From Lactococcus nasutitermitis (GTDB lineage Bacteria > Bacillota > Bacilli > Lactobacillales > Streptococcaceae), in NCBI RefSeq assembly GCF_018403765.1, contig NZ_BOVQ01000005.1, forward strand, positions 186,001 through 250,000: DNA of 64,000 nt. The letters run 5' to 3'. The translations under genes and the position numbers were made by a program. Below are positions 45,036 to 55,435 of this stretch, in pieces; position 1 is the stretch's first letter, and every line of letters begins with the position of its first letter. The notes under the pieces are model-generated. The model had not been told where the DNA came from and searched no databases. It saw nothing but the letters and a program-made list of their open reading frames with translations.

Positions 45036-46199
45036 ATGGAAAAAGAACCTAAAAATTTTAAAGCAAGTATTTTTTTTAAATGGTTTGTCAACAATAAAGT
45101 AGTGACAATTCTCGCGATTATCTTGCTTTTTTTACTCAATGTGATGTTGCTGGATAAAGTTGGTTTTTTATTTCAGCCAATTGCTGATTTTATAACGATT
45201 GTTTCGCTTCCTCTAGTACTTGCTGCTGTTTTTTATTACCTGCTCAATCCCATTGTCAATTTTCTGGAAACGAAAAAAATTCCGCGGATTGTGACGATTA
45301 TTATTCTCTTTTTAATCATTGCAGCGTTGATTGTTTGGGGCTTGGTAGTTGCTATTCCTAACATTGCCAATGGTTTGGAGAAATTTGCAGCTTCTGTACC
45401 ACATTATGTGGATTTGGCGCAAAAGCAGATTAATTCTCTCTTGCAAAATCCTCGATTTGCACAATTTCGCCCACAGTTGGACAATGTTTCAGATTCTATC
45501 GCCAAACAGTTGATTGAATGGTCCAAAAATTTCTCCACTTCGGCTGTAAATTCAATCACAGATATCATTGGGAAAACGACAAGTGTCTTGATTTCATTGG
45601 TAATCTTTCCCTTCGTTCTCTTTTATCTCTTGCGTGATGGTAATCGCCTCAATGGTTATGTTTCACATTTGCTTCCAATTAATTGGCGCGCTGATGTATC
45701 AAAAATGCTCCATGAAATTAACAGTCAACTTTCAAATTACGTGCGCGGACAGGTTTTGGTCGCTTTTGCAGTTACCATTATGTTTTTGATTGGCTTGCCA
45801 GTGATTGGACTACGTTATGCTGTGGCTTTAGCGATTGTCGCTGGATTTTGTAATCTCATTCCATTTTTGGGATTTTACATTGCCTTAGTTCCTGCGGTGA
45901 TTGTGGCGCTGGCAACTGGCGGACCTTTCATGCTTGTCAAGGTACTGATTGTCTTTATTATTGAGCAAACGATTGAAGGACGGTTGGTTTCTCCGTTAGT
46001 GCTTGGGAAATCCTTGGCAATTCACCCGATTACGATTTTATTTGTCTTGCTCACAGCAGGAAAAATCTTTGGCATTTGGGGCGTTCTATTGGGAATTCCA
46101 TTTTACGCAACGATAAAAGTTATCGTCGTGCGTATTTACGCGTGGTACCGCGAAAGTTCTGACTTCTATCAAGAAAAAAATGATATAAAAATTGAATAA
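45036..46199 (+). CDS. AI-2E family transporter
   Basis: 387-aa membrane protein of the AI-2 exporter/PerM-YtvI superfamily with about seven to eight helices. LPLVLAAVFYYLLNPIVNFLE near 60, the RGQVLVAFAVTIMF segment near 238 and VLGKSLAIHPITILFVLL near 326 are typical. Named for a quorum-signal exporter, but many members move other solutes. GAGGA site; a promoter with TATAAT is visible at about 44983. Confidence 0.85.
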   Translation: MEKEPKNFKASIFFKWFVNNKVVTILAIILLFLLNVMLLDKVGFLFQPIADFITIVSLPLVLAAVFYYLLNPIVNFLETKKIPRIVTIIILFLIIAALIVWGLVVAIPNIANGLEKFAASVPHYVDLAQKQINSLLQNPRFAQFRPQLDNVSDSIAKQLIEWSKNFSTSAVNSITDIIGKTTSVLISLVIFPFVLFYLLRDGNRLNGYVSHLLPINWRADVSKMLHEINSQLSNYVRGQVLVAFAVTIMFLIGLPVIGLRYAVALAIVAGFCNLIPFLGFYIALVPAVIVALATGGPFMLVKVLIVFIIEQTIEGRLVSPLVLGKSLAIHPITILFVLLTAGKIFGIWGVLLGIPFYATIKVIVVRIYAWYRESSDFYQEKNDIKIE

Positions 46200-46205
46200 A
46201 AGTTT

Positions 46206-46221
46206 TTGACAAAACTGTCAA
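46206..46221. repeat. Palindrome near copy, intergenic, possible terminator
   Basis: TTGACAAAACTGTCAA with AGTTT/AAACTTTT flanks that extend the stem to over 10 bp, between the AI-2E and TPR genes. Confidence 0.65.
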
Positions 46222-46259
46222 AAACTTTTAAAGTGAAAAAATGATAAGGAAAACATAAA

Positions 46260-47501
46260 ATGTCTTATTCAGAAGATACAATAGATTTTTTACACAAGGG
46301 AGATTTGGTTGGAATGCACAATAGCCTTGCCAAAGCCCTAAAAAATGACAGTTCAGAATTGCTCGCCGACCTCGCTGAATATCTGCAAATGATGGGCTTC
46401 ATTGATGAAAGTCATCAAGTTTATGACAAGATTTTGGCAGATAATCCAGCCACAACAGATTACTTAATCAATCTTGCTGAGATTGCGGAAGATGATGGCG
46501 ACCTTGACCAAGCACTGGACTATCTCTATCAAATTCCCGCCAGCGATGAAAATTACGTCGCAGCGCTTGTCAAAATTGCCGATTTGTACCAGTTTGACGG
46601 CGATTTTGACACAGCTATCAGTAAACTTGAAGAAGCGCGCGCACTTTCAGATTCTCCTCTTGTTACATTTGCCCTTGCCGAATCATATTTTGAACAAGGT
46701 GATTATGCCAAAGCAATCAATGATTATGCAAAACTTTCCGAACGTAAAATTTTGCATGATACAAAGATTTCGATTTATCAGCGGATTGGCGAAAGTTATG
46801 CGCAATTAGGAAATTTTGAAAATGCCATTTCTTTCTTAGAAAAATCTTATGAATTTGATAAAAATCCTGAAACACTTTATAAAACAGCGCTACTTTATGG
46901 AGAAATTCACAATGAAACGCGCGCTCTAAGCATTTATAAACGTCTTGACGGCTTGGATATTGACTTCCTCAGCTACGAACTTCCCTACGCTCAAACTCTC
47001 GAAGTTGACAATCAATTTGATAAAGCGCTAGAAATCGCTCAAAAAGGACTTGTCAAAACACCCAATTCCGTTCCTTTATTGCATTTTCTCTCAAAAATAA
47101 GCTATAAACTTAAACAGAAAGAAGAAGCCGAGCGCTATTTGATGCAAGCATTGGATTTCCCAGAATTGCATGATGAAACTGTTTTTTTGCTTGCCAACCT
47201 TTATTTTGCCGAAGAAGACTACGAAGCAGTTCTCAATCTTGTTCCTATGCTTGAAGACGAACATTTACTTGCAAAATGGCTGTTTGCTCAAGCGAATGCA
47301 GCGTTGGAAAATGATGCTGAAGCTCTTGCACTTTATGATGAATTAGCAAATTCTTCCCTGATAGAAAATCCAGAATTTTTATCAGACATGATTCATTATC
47401 TCTTAGAAATTGGACAACAAGAAAAGGCGCAATCCTTTATTTATCACTACTTAGAATTAGAACCAGATGATGAAAATATGAGAAGTTTACTTGATGAGTA
47501 A
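46260..47501 (+). CDS. TPR-repeat protein
   Basis: 413 aa built of about ten tetratricopeptide repeats (for example AYALGNF-like YAQLGNFENAISFLEKSYEFD near 180). Very acidic overall. Resembles the YpiA-type TPR proteins of Firmicutes. Probable scaffold; partner unknown. Weak AAGGAAA site. Confidence 0.82.
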   Translation: MSYSEDTIDFLHKGDLVGMHNSLAKALKNDSSELLADLAEYLQMMGFIDESHQVYDKILADNPATTDYLINLAEIAEDDGDLDQALDYLYQIPASDENYVAALVKIADLYQFDGDFDTAISKLEEARALSDSPLVTFALAESYFEQGDYAKAINDYAKLSERKILHDTKISIYQRIGESYAQLGNFENAISFLEKSYEFDKNPETLYKTALLYGEIHNETRALSIYKRLDGLDIDFLSYELPYAQTLEVDNQFDKALEIAQKGLVKTPNSVPLLHFLSKISYKLKQKEEAERYLMQALDFPELHDETVFLLANLYFAEEDYEAVLNLVPMLEDEHLLAKWLFAQANAALENDAEALALYDELANSSLIENPEFLSDMIHYLLEIGQQEKAQSFIYHYLELEPDDENMRSLLDE

Positions 47502-47522
47502 ACTTTTTTCTTTTCAAATTTT

Positions 47523-47538
47523 TTGACAGAACTGTCAA
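47523..47538. repeat. Dispersed 16-bp palindrome, perfect intergenic copy
   Basis: TTGACAGAACTGTCAA with TTTT/AAAA flanks, 20 bases after the TPR gene stop; hairpin could terminate. Confidence 0.8.
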
Positions 47539-47592
47539 AAATAGTGTTAGTAAAAAAGTCAAACATTTTTTACTAAATTTATTTTATTTATG

Positions 47593-47607
47593 AATTTTCA
47601 GATAATT
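47593..47607. promoter_or_regulatory. CodY box upstream of the ilv operon
   Basis: AATTTTCAGATAATT differs at one base from the CodY consensus AATTTTCWGAAAATT. It abuts the -35 of the ilvD promoter, consistent with repression when branched-chain amino acids are plentiful. Confidence 0.7.
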
Positions 47608-47608
47608 C

Positions 47609-47637
47609 TTGCTTTATTTCCGAAGAAGTGATAAACT
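47609..47637 (+). promoter_or_regulatory. ilv operon promoter
   Basis: TTGCTT (47609-47614), 17-base spacer, TAAACT (47632-47637). Confidence 0.6.
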
Positions 47638-47674
47638 AATATCATTAAAAAATTCTATGAAGGTGATTAAGAAT

Positions 47675-49390
47675 ATGGAATTCAAGTATAATGGCAAAGC
47701 AGAAGAAGTTGAGCTAAATAAATACTCAAAAACATTGACACAAGATGAAACCCAACCTGCCACACAGGCAATGTTCTACGGCATTGGTTTTAAAGACGAT
47801 GATTTCGCAAAAGCCCAAGTCGGTATCGTCAGTATGGATTGGGACGGAAACCCATGTAATATGCACTTGGGACAGCTCGGCGGACAAATCAAGAAATCAG
47901 TCAATGCGACAGATGGACTTGTTGGCTTGCAATTTCACACAATTGGAGTCTCAGATGGGATTGCCAATGGGACAGACGGAATGCGTTACAGCCTCGTCTC
48001 ACGTGAAGTTATCGCCGATTCGATTGAAACAAATGCTGGCGCAGAATACTATGATGCTCTCGTAGCTGTACCAGGTTGTGATAAAAATATGCCAGGCTCT
48101 ATTATTGGCATGGCGCGCCTCAATCGCCCGTCCATCATGGTTTACGGTGGCACGATTAAACCAGGTAAATACAAAGATTATGAATCCCTGAATATCGTCA
48201 GTGCCTTTGAAGCCTTGGGTGAAAAAATCAAAGGCAGTATCTCTGATGAAGATTATCATGGTGTGATTTGCAATTCAATCCCTGGAGCAGGTGCTTGTGG
48301 CGGGATGTACACGGCAAATACCTTGGCATCTTCCATCGAAGCACTTGGTATGAGTTTGCCATACAGCTCATCAAATCCAGCTGTCAGTCCTGAAAAACAA
48401 AACGAATGTGATAATATCGGCCCAGCAATCAAATTGCTCCTCGAAAAAGATATCAAACCAACAGATATTATGACGCGCGAAGCTTTTGAAAATGCGATTA
48501 CGATTGTCATGGTTCTTGGTGGCTCTACCAATGCCGTCTTACATCTTCTTGCTATGGCAAATGCCGTTGATGTGCCACTCACGATTGACGATTTCCAAAA
48601 AATTGCAGATAAAACACCAATGTTAGGAAATTTCAAACCTTCTTACAAATACATGATGGAAGATATGCACAAGATTGGTGGTGTCCCACGTGTGATGAAA
48701 TATTTGCTTGATAAAGGAATGCTTCATGGCGAATGTTTAACCGTCACAGGAAAGACAGTTGCCGAAAATCTGGCGGATATTGAGCCACTTGAATTTGAAA
48801 CACAAGATATTATTTTCCCACTTGAAAAACCAATAAAAGTAACAGGACATTTGCAAATTCTTTATGGAAATCTTGCTGAAGGCGGTTCTGTAGCGAAGAT
48901 TACTGGTAAAGAAGGTGAAAAATTCACTGGAACAGCACGTGTCTTTGATGGCGAACAACATTTCATTGAAGGAATTGAAAGTGGACGATTGCACGCAGGC
49001 GATGTTGCAGTCATTCGCAATATCGGTCCAGTCGGCGCTCCGGGAATGCCTGAGATGTTAAAACCAACATCAGCCTTGATTGGTGCAGGACTAGGTGAAT
49101 CATGTGCCTTAATTACAGATGGACGCTTTTCTGGTGGAACTCATGGTTTCGTCGTTGGACATATCGTTCCTGAAGCCGTTAATGGTGGACTGATTGGACT
49201 TGTTGAAGATGATGATATTATTGAGATTGATGCGGTCACAAATAAAATCAACCTCCTAGTATCCGATGAAGAAATCGCCAAAAGACGTGTGAAATATGTC
49301 CTACCAGAACCAAAAGCAAAACGTGGTGTACTTTATAAATACGCGAAAACAGTACTTGATGCCAGTCATGGATGTGTGACTGATGCTTAA
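47675..49390 (+). CDS. ilvD: Dihydroxy-acid dehydratase
   Basis: Third common enzyme of isoleucine and valine synthesis. 571 aa from ATG 47675, about 9 bases after AAGGTGA; upstream in-frame starts lie inside the promoter. Fe-S ligand cysteines are in PGCDKNMPG and [28 protein letters not shown] is the C-terminal signature. First of ilvD-ilvB-ilvN-ilvC-ilvA. leuABCD, which precede it in L. lactis, are not present upstream. Confidence 0.95.
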   Translation: MEFKYNGKAEEVELNKYSKTLTQDETQPATQAMFYGIGFKDDDFAKAQVGIVSMDWDGNPCNMHLGQLGGQIKKSVNATDGLVGLQFHTIGVSDGIANGTDGMRYSLVSREVIADSIETNAGAEYYDALVAVPGCDKNMPGSIIGMARLNRPSIMVYGGTIKPGKYKDYESLNIVSAFEALGEKIKGSISDEDYHGVICNSIPGAGACGGMYTANTLASSIEALGMSLPYSSSNPAVSPEKQNECDNIGPAIKLLLEKDIKPTDIMTREAFENAITIVMVLGGSTNAVLHLLAMANAVDVPLTIDDFQKIADKTPMLGNFKPSYKYMMEDMHKIGGVPRVMKYLLDKGMLHGECLTVTGKTVAENLADIEPLEFETQDIIFPLEKPIKVTGHLQILYGNLAEGGSVAKITGKEGEKFTGTARVFDGEQHFIEGIESGRLHAGDVAVIRNIGPVGAPGMPEMLKPTSALIGAGLGESCALITDGRFSGGTHGFVVGHIVPEAVNGGLIGLVEDDDIIEIDAVTNKINLLVSDEEIAKRRVKYVLPEPKAKRGVLYKYAKTVLDASHGCVTDA

Positions 49391-49440
49391 TAACAATTAT
49401 TTTATGGAAAATTATTAAATATACAGAGGGGAGTGTCCAT

Positions 49441-51174
49441 GTGAAAAAAATTAAATTAGAAAAACCAAAATCAGGTTCTCAGCTTGTTCTTGAAACCTTG
49501 AAAGAACTCGGTGTGGACATTATCTTCGGTTATCCAGGAGGAGCAATGCTTCCACTCTATGATGCTATTCATGGTTTTGAGGGTATTCAGCACATTCTAG
49601 CGCGTCATGAGCAGGGAGCAACACATGAAGCAGAAGGATATGCTAAATCTTCTGGAAAAGTGGGAGTTGTTGTTGTTACAAGTGGACCAGGAGCAACCAA
49701 TGCAGTGACAGGAATTGCTGATGCTTATCTGGATTCCGTTCCCTTGATTGTCTTTACTGGACAAGTTGGCAGACCTTCGATTGGTAAAGACGCATTCCAA
49801 GAAGCAGATACGGTTGGAATTACCGCGCCTATCACGAAATACAATTATCAAATTCGCTCAACAGAGGATATTCCTAGAATTGTCAGAGAGGCTTATCATC
49901 TCGCAACAACTGGACGTCCGGGACCTGTTGAGATTGACTTACCAAAAGATGTCTCCACGATAGAAGTTGATGAAATTAACGACCCTAGCATTTTCTTACC
50001 AAATTATCATGAAACAGAACATGCAGATGAACAATCATTAAAAGAAATTCTCACAGCACTTTCTCAAAGTAAAAAGCCAGTCATCATCGCAGGTGGCGGT
50101 ATCAACTATGCTGATGCAACAGAAGAATTACGGACTTTCGTTGAGAAGTATCAAATTCCAGTTGTTTCAACCTTATTAGGACTTGGGACTCTTCCGATAA
50201 CTGATAAGTTACAACTTGGAATGGGAGGAATGCATGGTTCTTACGCGGCAAATATGGCACTTGTTGAAGCAGACTACATCATCAATCTAGGTTCTCGTTT
50301 TGATGACCGTCTAGTTTCCAATCCTTTACGTTTTGCTGAAAATGCGAAAGTTGCTCATATTGATATTGACCCAGCAGAGCTTGGAAAAATTGTAACAACA
50401 GATATTCCAGTTGTTGGAGATTTGAAAGAAGCACTTGCAAAACTTAATGCTTACGATAAAGTTCCTACAGATTACGCTTCATGGGCAAGTCATGTTTTGA
50501 AGAATAAAGAACGCGCACCTTTTGCCTATGAAGATACGAATGATTTTATCAGACCACAGAAAATGATTGAATTGATTGGCAAATACACAGATGGTGATGC
50601 GATTATTGTCACAGATGTTGGGCAACATCAAATGTGGACTGCGCAGTATTATCCTTATAAAAATGCACGTCAGTTGATAACTTCTGGTGGTATGGGAACG
50701 ATGGGCTTTGGGATTCCGGCAGCTATTGGTGCAAAACTTGCCAATCCTGATAAAAATGTCATTTGCTTTGTCGGAGATGGTGGTTTTCAGATGACCAACC
50801 AAGAACTTGCGATTTTAAACGGCTATAAAGTCCCCATTAAAATTATTTTAGTAAATAATCATTCACTTGGAATGGTGCGACAATGGCAGGAAGCTTTCTA
50901 TGAAGAACGCCGTAGTCAATCTGTCTTTGATGAAGAACCTAATTTTCAGCTCCTTGCTGAAGCTTATGGAATTAAACATGTCAAACTTGCCAATCCAGAA
51001 ACCTTAGAAGAAGAGTTGCAAGTTATCAATGAAGATGTACCAATGTTAGTTGAAGTTTTGATTTCTAAGGCAGAAAAAGTTTTGCCAATGGTTCCAGCGG
51101 GCATGCACAACGATGAAATTTTAGGTGTTGTTTTTAAAGATGAGAAAAAGGAGGTGCCTGAATGCGCAGAATGA
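49441..51174 (+). CDS. ilvB: Acetolactate synthase large subunit
   Basis: Thiamine-diphosphate enzyme making acetolactate or acetohydroxybutyrate. 577 aa. FGYPGGAMLPLYD near 33, catalytic Glu in HEQGATHEAEGYA near 59, and the ThDP motif GDGGFQMTNQELAILNGYKVPIKI (about 443-466). GTG start with GGGGAG. Overlaps ilvN by 13 bases. Confidence 0.95.
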   Translation: MKKIKLEKPKSGSQLVLETLKELGVDIIFGYPGGAMLPLYDAIHGFEGIQHILARHEQGATHEAEGYAKSSGKVGVVVVTSGPGATNAVTGIADAYLDSVPLIVFTGQVGRPSIGKDAFQEADTVGITAPITKYNYQIRSTEDIPRIVREAYHLATTGRPGPVEIDLPKDVSTIEVDEINDPSIFLPNYHETEHADEQSLKEILTALSQSKKPVIIAGGGINYADATEELRTFVEKYQIPVVSTLLGLGTLPITDKLQLGMGGMHGSYAANMALVEADYIINLGSRFDDRLVSNPLRFAENAKVAHIDIDPAELGKIVTTDIPVVGDLKEALAKLNAYDKVPTDYASWASHVLKNKERAPFAYEDTNDFIRPQKMIELIGKYTDGDAIIVTDVGQHQMWTAQYYPYKNARQLITSGGMGTMGFGIPAAIGAKLANPDKNVICFVGDGGFQMTNQELAILNGYKVPIKIILVNNHSLGMVRQWQEAFYEERRSQSVFDEEPNFQLLAEAYGIKHVKLANPETLEEELQVINEDVPMLVEVLISKAEKVLPMVPAGMHNDEILGVVFKDEKKEVPECAE

Positions 51175-51638
51175 TAGCAGCAAAACTCCACAATGTGACA
51201 GGAATTATGAACCGTTTCACCGCCGTCTTCAATCGCCGACAAATCAACGTTATTTCAATCACAGCAGGTGTGACAGAAAGTCAAGAAATGACACATTCAA
51301 CTTTTGTCATTGAAGTAGATGATTTGGAAGAAGTGGAGCAAATCATTAAACAACTTGAACGTTTGATTGATGTGATTGAAGTTGAGGATATTACAGATAT
51401 TCCGCACGTTGCTCGTGAAGTTGTGCTGATAAAAGTCACAGCACCACCTTCCAGACGTGCTGAGATTTTTACAATGATTGACCCTTTTAGGGTAAATGTT
51501 ATTGATGTCAATCGTGACAATATTACCATACAACTTACAGGAGATTCAGCGAAGATTGAAGCATTGATTGATGTCGTTGAACCTTACGGTATTTTGCAAA
51601 TGGCGCGTACAGGTACAGCTGGTTTTGCAAGAGGTTAA
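51162..51638 (+). CDS. ilvN: Acetolactate synthase small (regulatory) subunit
   Basis: 158 aa. N-terminal ACT domain (TGIMNRFTAVFNRRQINVISI near 12-32) that binds valine for feedback control, and a C-terminal ferredoxin-like domain. AAGGAGG lies within ilvB; translationally coupled. Confidence 0.95.
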   Translation: MRRMIAAKLHNVTGIMNRFTAVFNRRQINVISITAGVTESQEMTHSTFVIEVDDLEEVEQIIKQLERLIDVIEVEDITDIPHVAREVVLIKVTAPPSRRAEIFTMIDPFRVNVIDVNRDNITIQLTGDSAKIEALIDVVEPYGILQMARTGTAGFARG

Positions 51639-51658
51639 ATTTTAACAGTATATTTTTT

Positions 51659-52818
<1,160 letters not shown>

Positions 52819-52842
52819 AATATTAGTTGCTCTAAATTTTAC

Positions 52843-52874
52843 TTTGACGGTGCAGAAGATGTGCCGTCAATTTT
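52843..52874 (+). terminator. Hairpin between ilvC and ilvA
   Basis: TTGACGG pairs with CCGTCAA across about 13 bases, with TTTT after; probably partial termination. Confidence 0.55.
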
Positions 52875-52898
52875 GTAAGTGTTAGGAAAGGGAAAATT

Positions 52899-54149
52899 AT
52901 GCTTACAGCAAAAGATGTAGAAAATGCTTACCAAGTTCTAAAGCCCGTTGTCCTAAAAACAGCTCTACAACGGGATAAATATTTATCTGAAAAATATGGT
53001 GCAGAGATTTATCTCAAACACGAAAATGAACAGCGTGTGCGCTCTTTTAAACTTCGTGGAGCATATTATGCGATTAGCCAACTCTCAGATGAAGAACGAG
53101 CAAGAGGAGTTGTTTGTGCTTCCGCCGGCAATCATGCTCAAGGAGTTGCTTATGCAGCAAACGAGCTTAATTTGACAGCGACGATTTTCATGCCTGTAAC
53201 CACACCCAATCAAAAAGTATCGCAAGTTCAGTTTTTTGGTGGTGATTACGTAAAAATCGAATTAACAGGAGATACTTTTGATGAAGCAGCAAAAGCAGCA
53301 AAGGTATTTGCCAAAGAACATCATAAAACTTTTGTAGACCCATTTGATGATGAAAATGTCATGGCAGGGCAGGGAACAGTTGCTTTAGAGATTTTTGAAC
53401 AAGCAGCTAAGCAAGACATCAAAATTGATAAAATGCTGATACAAATTGGTGGAGGTGGTCTCATCTCAGGCGTATCAACTTACAGTAAAGAAAAGCAGCC
53501 AAGTGTTGAAATCATTGGTGTAGAAGCAACAGGGGCAATGAGTATGCGTGCTGCTTTTAACGCTGGACAACCGGTGACTTTAGAAAAAATTGATAAATTT
53601 GCCGATGGGATTGCCGTAGCAACAGTTGGCGAGAAAACATATGCAACTTCTAAAGATAAGATTAACCAACTCGTTGCCGTCGATGAAGGCTTGATTTCAC
53701 AAACAATTTTAGAACTTTACTCCAAGCTGGGAATTGTTGCCGAGCCTGCCGGAGCGACATCTGTTGCAGCATTAGAAATTATCAAAGATGAAATCAAAGG
53801 AAAAACAGTTGTTTGCTTGATTTCTGGTGGTAATAATGACATCAATCGAATGCAAGAAATCGAAGAACGCGCTTTGGTATATGAAGGAGTGAAGCACTAT
53901 TTTGTTGTAAATTTTCCACAAAGACCAGGAGCTTTGAGAACTTTCGTTACAGATATCTTAGGACCAAATGACGACATTACACGATTTGAATACATCAAGC
54001 GCGCAAACAAAGGAAAAGGACCAGTACTGATTGGCATCCTCCTCACAGACCCAAATGATTATGAACCACTCCTTACACGCATCGGACAATTTGATAAAAC
54101 TTTTGTCAACTTACGTGGCAATGAAAGCTTATATAATTTACTTGTATAA
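52899..54149 (+). CDS. ilvA: Threonine deaminase (threonine ammonia-lyase, biosynthetic)
   Basis: PLP enzyme starting isoleucine synthesis. 416 aa; the PLP lysine is in RSFKLRGAYYA near 50, the glycine loop is GGGGLISG near 185, and one ACT-like regulatory domain follows from about 330 (YFVVNFPQRPGALRTFV). The short type with one ACT-like domain, usual in Gram-positives. In L. lactis aldB follows; here a terminator does. Confidence 0.95.
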   Translation: MLTAKDVENAYQVLKPVVLKTALQRDKYLSEKYGAEIYLKHENEQRVRSFKLRGAYYAISQLSDEERARGVVCASAGNHAQGVAYAANELNLTATIFMPVTTPNQKVSQVQFFGGDYVKIELTGDTFDEAAKAAKVFAKEHHKTFVDPFDDENVMAGQGTVALEIFEQAAKQDIKIDKMLIQIGGGGLISGVSTYSKEKQPSVEIIGVEATGAMSMRAAFNAGQPVTLEKIDKFADGIAVATVGEKTYATSKDKINQLVAVDEGLISQTILELYSKLGIVAEPAGATSVAALEIIKDEIKGKTVVCLISGGNNDINRMQEIEERALVYEGVKHYFVVNFPQRPGALRTFVTDILGPNDDITRFEYIKRANKGKGPVLIGILLTDPNDYEPLLTRIGQFDKTFVNLRGNESLYNLLV

Positions 54150-54155
54150 ATCTAC

Positions 54156-54190
54156 AAAAAGGGAATAGAAAAAGTCTATTCTCTTTTTAT
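54156..54190 (+). terminator. ilv operon terminator
   Basis: AAAAAGGGAATAGA pairs with TCTATTCTCTTTTT across AAAAG; ends in TTTTTATATTTT. Confidence 0.85.
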
Positions 54191-54232
54191 ATTTTCATGG
54201 ACTAAAAATTAAAAGATAATGTATTTTGGATG

Positions 54233-54288
54233 GTGACAAACAATAAAATAGAGTTTATAATAAAAAACAAGCATGCAAACGATTGCAT
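54233..54288 (+). promoter_or_regulatory. Upstream hem promoter with LacI/CcpA-type operator
   Basis: GTGACA (54233-54238), 17 bases, TATAAT (54256-54261). Just after the expected start lies ATGCAAACGATTGCAT (54273-54288), with arms ATGCAA/TTGCAT around a CG centre, the geometry of LacI-family operators, including cre. It deviates from the lactococcal cre consensus at three positions, so the regulator is uncertain. Confidence 0.5.
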
Positions 54289-54492
54289 AAGAAAGGGAAA
54301 GTTTAAATTTTTCTTGATGTAACAAACATCTAATAGGAAAATACCATAAATACTAATAGTTTTCGAGAATTTTTATTATAAAAATATGGAAAAGTTGCGA
54401 AAAACTATCATTTATTTTTTAATTGTTATATAATGAAATAGAATTTAATTGTTTGAAATAAAAAACGTTTATAGAACATAGAATGGAGAACA
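54289..54492 (+). other. Long leader region ahead of hemH
   Basis: About 200 bases without a gene. ATTTTTAT-T-ATAAAAAT (54369-54385) is a perfect palindrome nested inside a larger imperfect repeat, ATAGTTTTCG ... CGAAAAACTAT (about 54357-54409). A second TATAAT at 54429-54434 could start a shorter hem transcript. TGGAG precedes the hemH ATG. Confidence 0.45.
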
Positions 54493-55425
54493 ATGATAAA
54501 GCGTAAGATTGCGTTATTAGTTATGAGTTTTGGCTCACCAACAAATATAGAAGATATTGAGGCTTACTATACTCATATTCGTAACGGAAGAAAACCAACA
54601 GATGAGTTACTTGCAGAATTAAAAGGACGTTTTGAGCTTATTGGTGGAACTTCACCACTGGTGAAAATTACCGAGGAGCAAGGTAAAGCTATTGAAGAAG
54701 TACTCAATGATAAACAAGATGAAATTGAATATAAACTTTATATTGGATATTTACACGTTGCTCCTTTCATTAAAGATGCTGTTCAACAAATCTATAAAGA
54801 TGGCTTAACAGAAGCTGTTTCAATCGTTCTTGCACCACAATTTTCAGGTGTAAGTTTAAAGCTTTATAATGATGAAGCACAAAAAGTAGCTACCGAGTTG
54901 GGAATTCAGATGAAATCTATTGAGAGTTGGTATCAGGCTCCAAAATTTATCGAAGCTTGGGCTGACAATCTTAAAACGACATTAGCTGAAATTCCAGTAG
55001 AAGAACAAAATAAAGCGGTTGTCGTTTTCACAGCACATAGTATTCCTTTGAAATCCGCACAATCAGGAGATTTGTATGTTCCTCAAGTTAAAGAGACAGC
55101 AAAATTAATTGCTGAAAAAGCTAAACTTACCCATTATGAAGAAGCATGGCAGTCTGCTGGACGAACACCTTTTCCATGGGTGGGACCAGATGTCTTAGAG
55201 TTCACAAAAAAACTCCACTATGAAAAAGGCTATATTCACTATATTTATTGTCCTGTTAGTTTTGTGGCAGACCACTTAGAAGTGTTGTTTGATAATGATT
55301 ATGAATGTAAAAAGTTGACGGATAAATTGGGGGTGCATTATCATCGTCCGGAGATGCCAAATGTTAATCCTAAATTTATTGAAGCTTTGGCTGGCGTTGT
55401 TGTAGCTAAAGTAGCAGAAAATTGA
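54493..55425 (+). CDS. hemH: Ferrochelatase (probably coproporphyrin ferrochelatase CpfC)
   Basis: Inserts Fe2+ into coproporphyrin III (or protoporphyrin IX). 310 aa, single domain, no Fe-S cysteines. H182 in FTAHSIP and E263 in [12 protein letters not shown] match the catalytic pair of the Bacillus enzyme (H183/E264). VMSFGSP near the start and [14 protein letters not shown] near 218 are conserved. First gene of the hem operon, 10 bases before hemE. Confidence 0.93.
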   Translation: MIKRKIALLVMSFGSPTNIEDIEAYYTHIRNGRKPTDELLAELKGRFELIGGTSPLVKITEEQGKAIEEVLNDKQDEIEYKLYIGYLHVAPFIKDAVQQIYKDGLTEAVSIVLAPQFSGVSLKLYNDEAQKVATELGIQMKSIESWYQAPKFIEAWADNLKTTLAEIPVEEQNKAVVVFTAHSIPLKSAQSGDLYVPQVKETAKLIAEKAKLTHYEEAWQSAGRTPFPWVGPDVLEFTKKLHYEKGYIHYIYCPVSFVADHLEVLFDNDYECKKLTDKLGVHYHRPEMPNVNPKFIEALAGVVVAKVAEN

Positions 55426-55435
55426 GGCATTGATT

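Noticed and set aside
611-47538. Dispersed TGACAG-CTGTCA palindrome as binding sites of a haem-responsive HrtR-like repressor, whose operator also has TGACA...TGTCA arms
   Set aside because: Most copies are inside genes or behind genes, none is seen at the hem operon promoter, and the spacing and centre differ.
47618-47632. PurBox near the ilvD promoter (ATTTCCGAAGAAG)
   Set aside because: The core CCGAAC is changed to CCGAAG and the position overlaps the promoter spacer.
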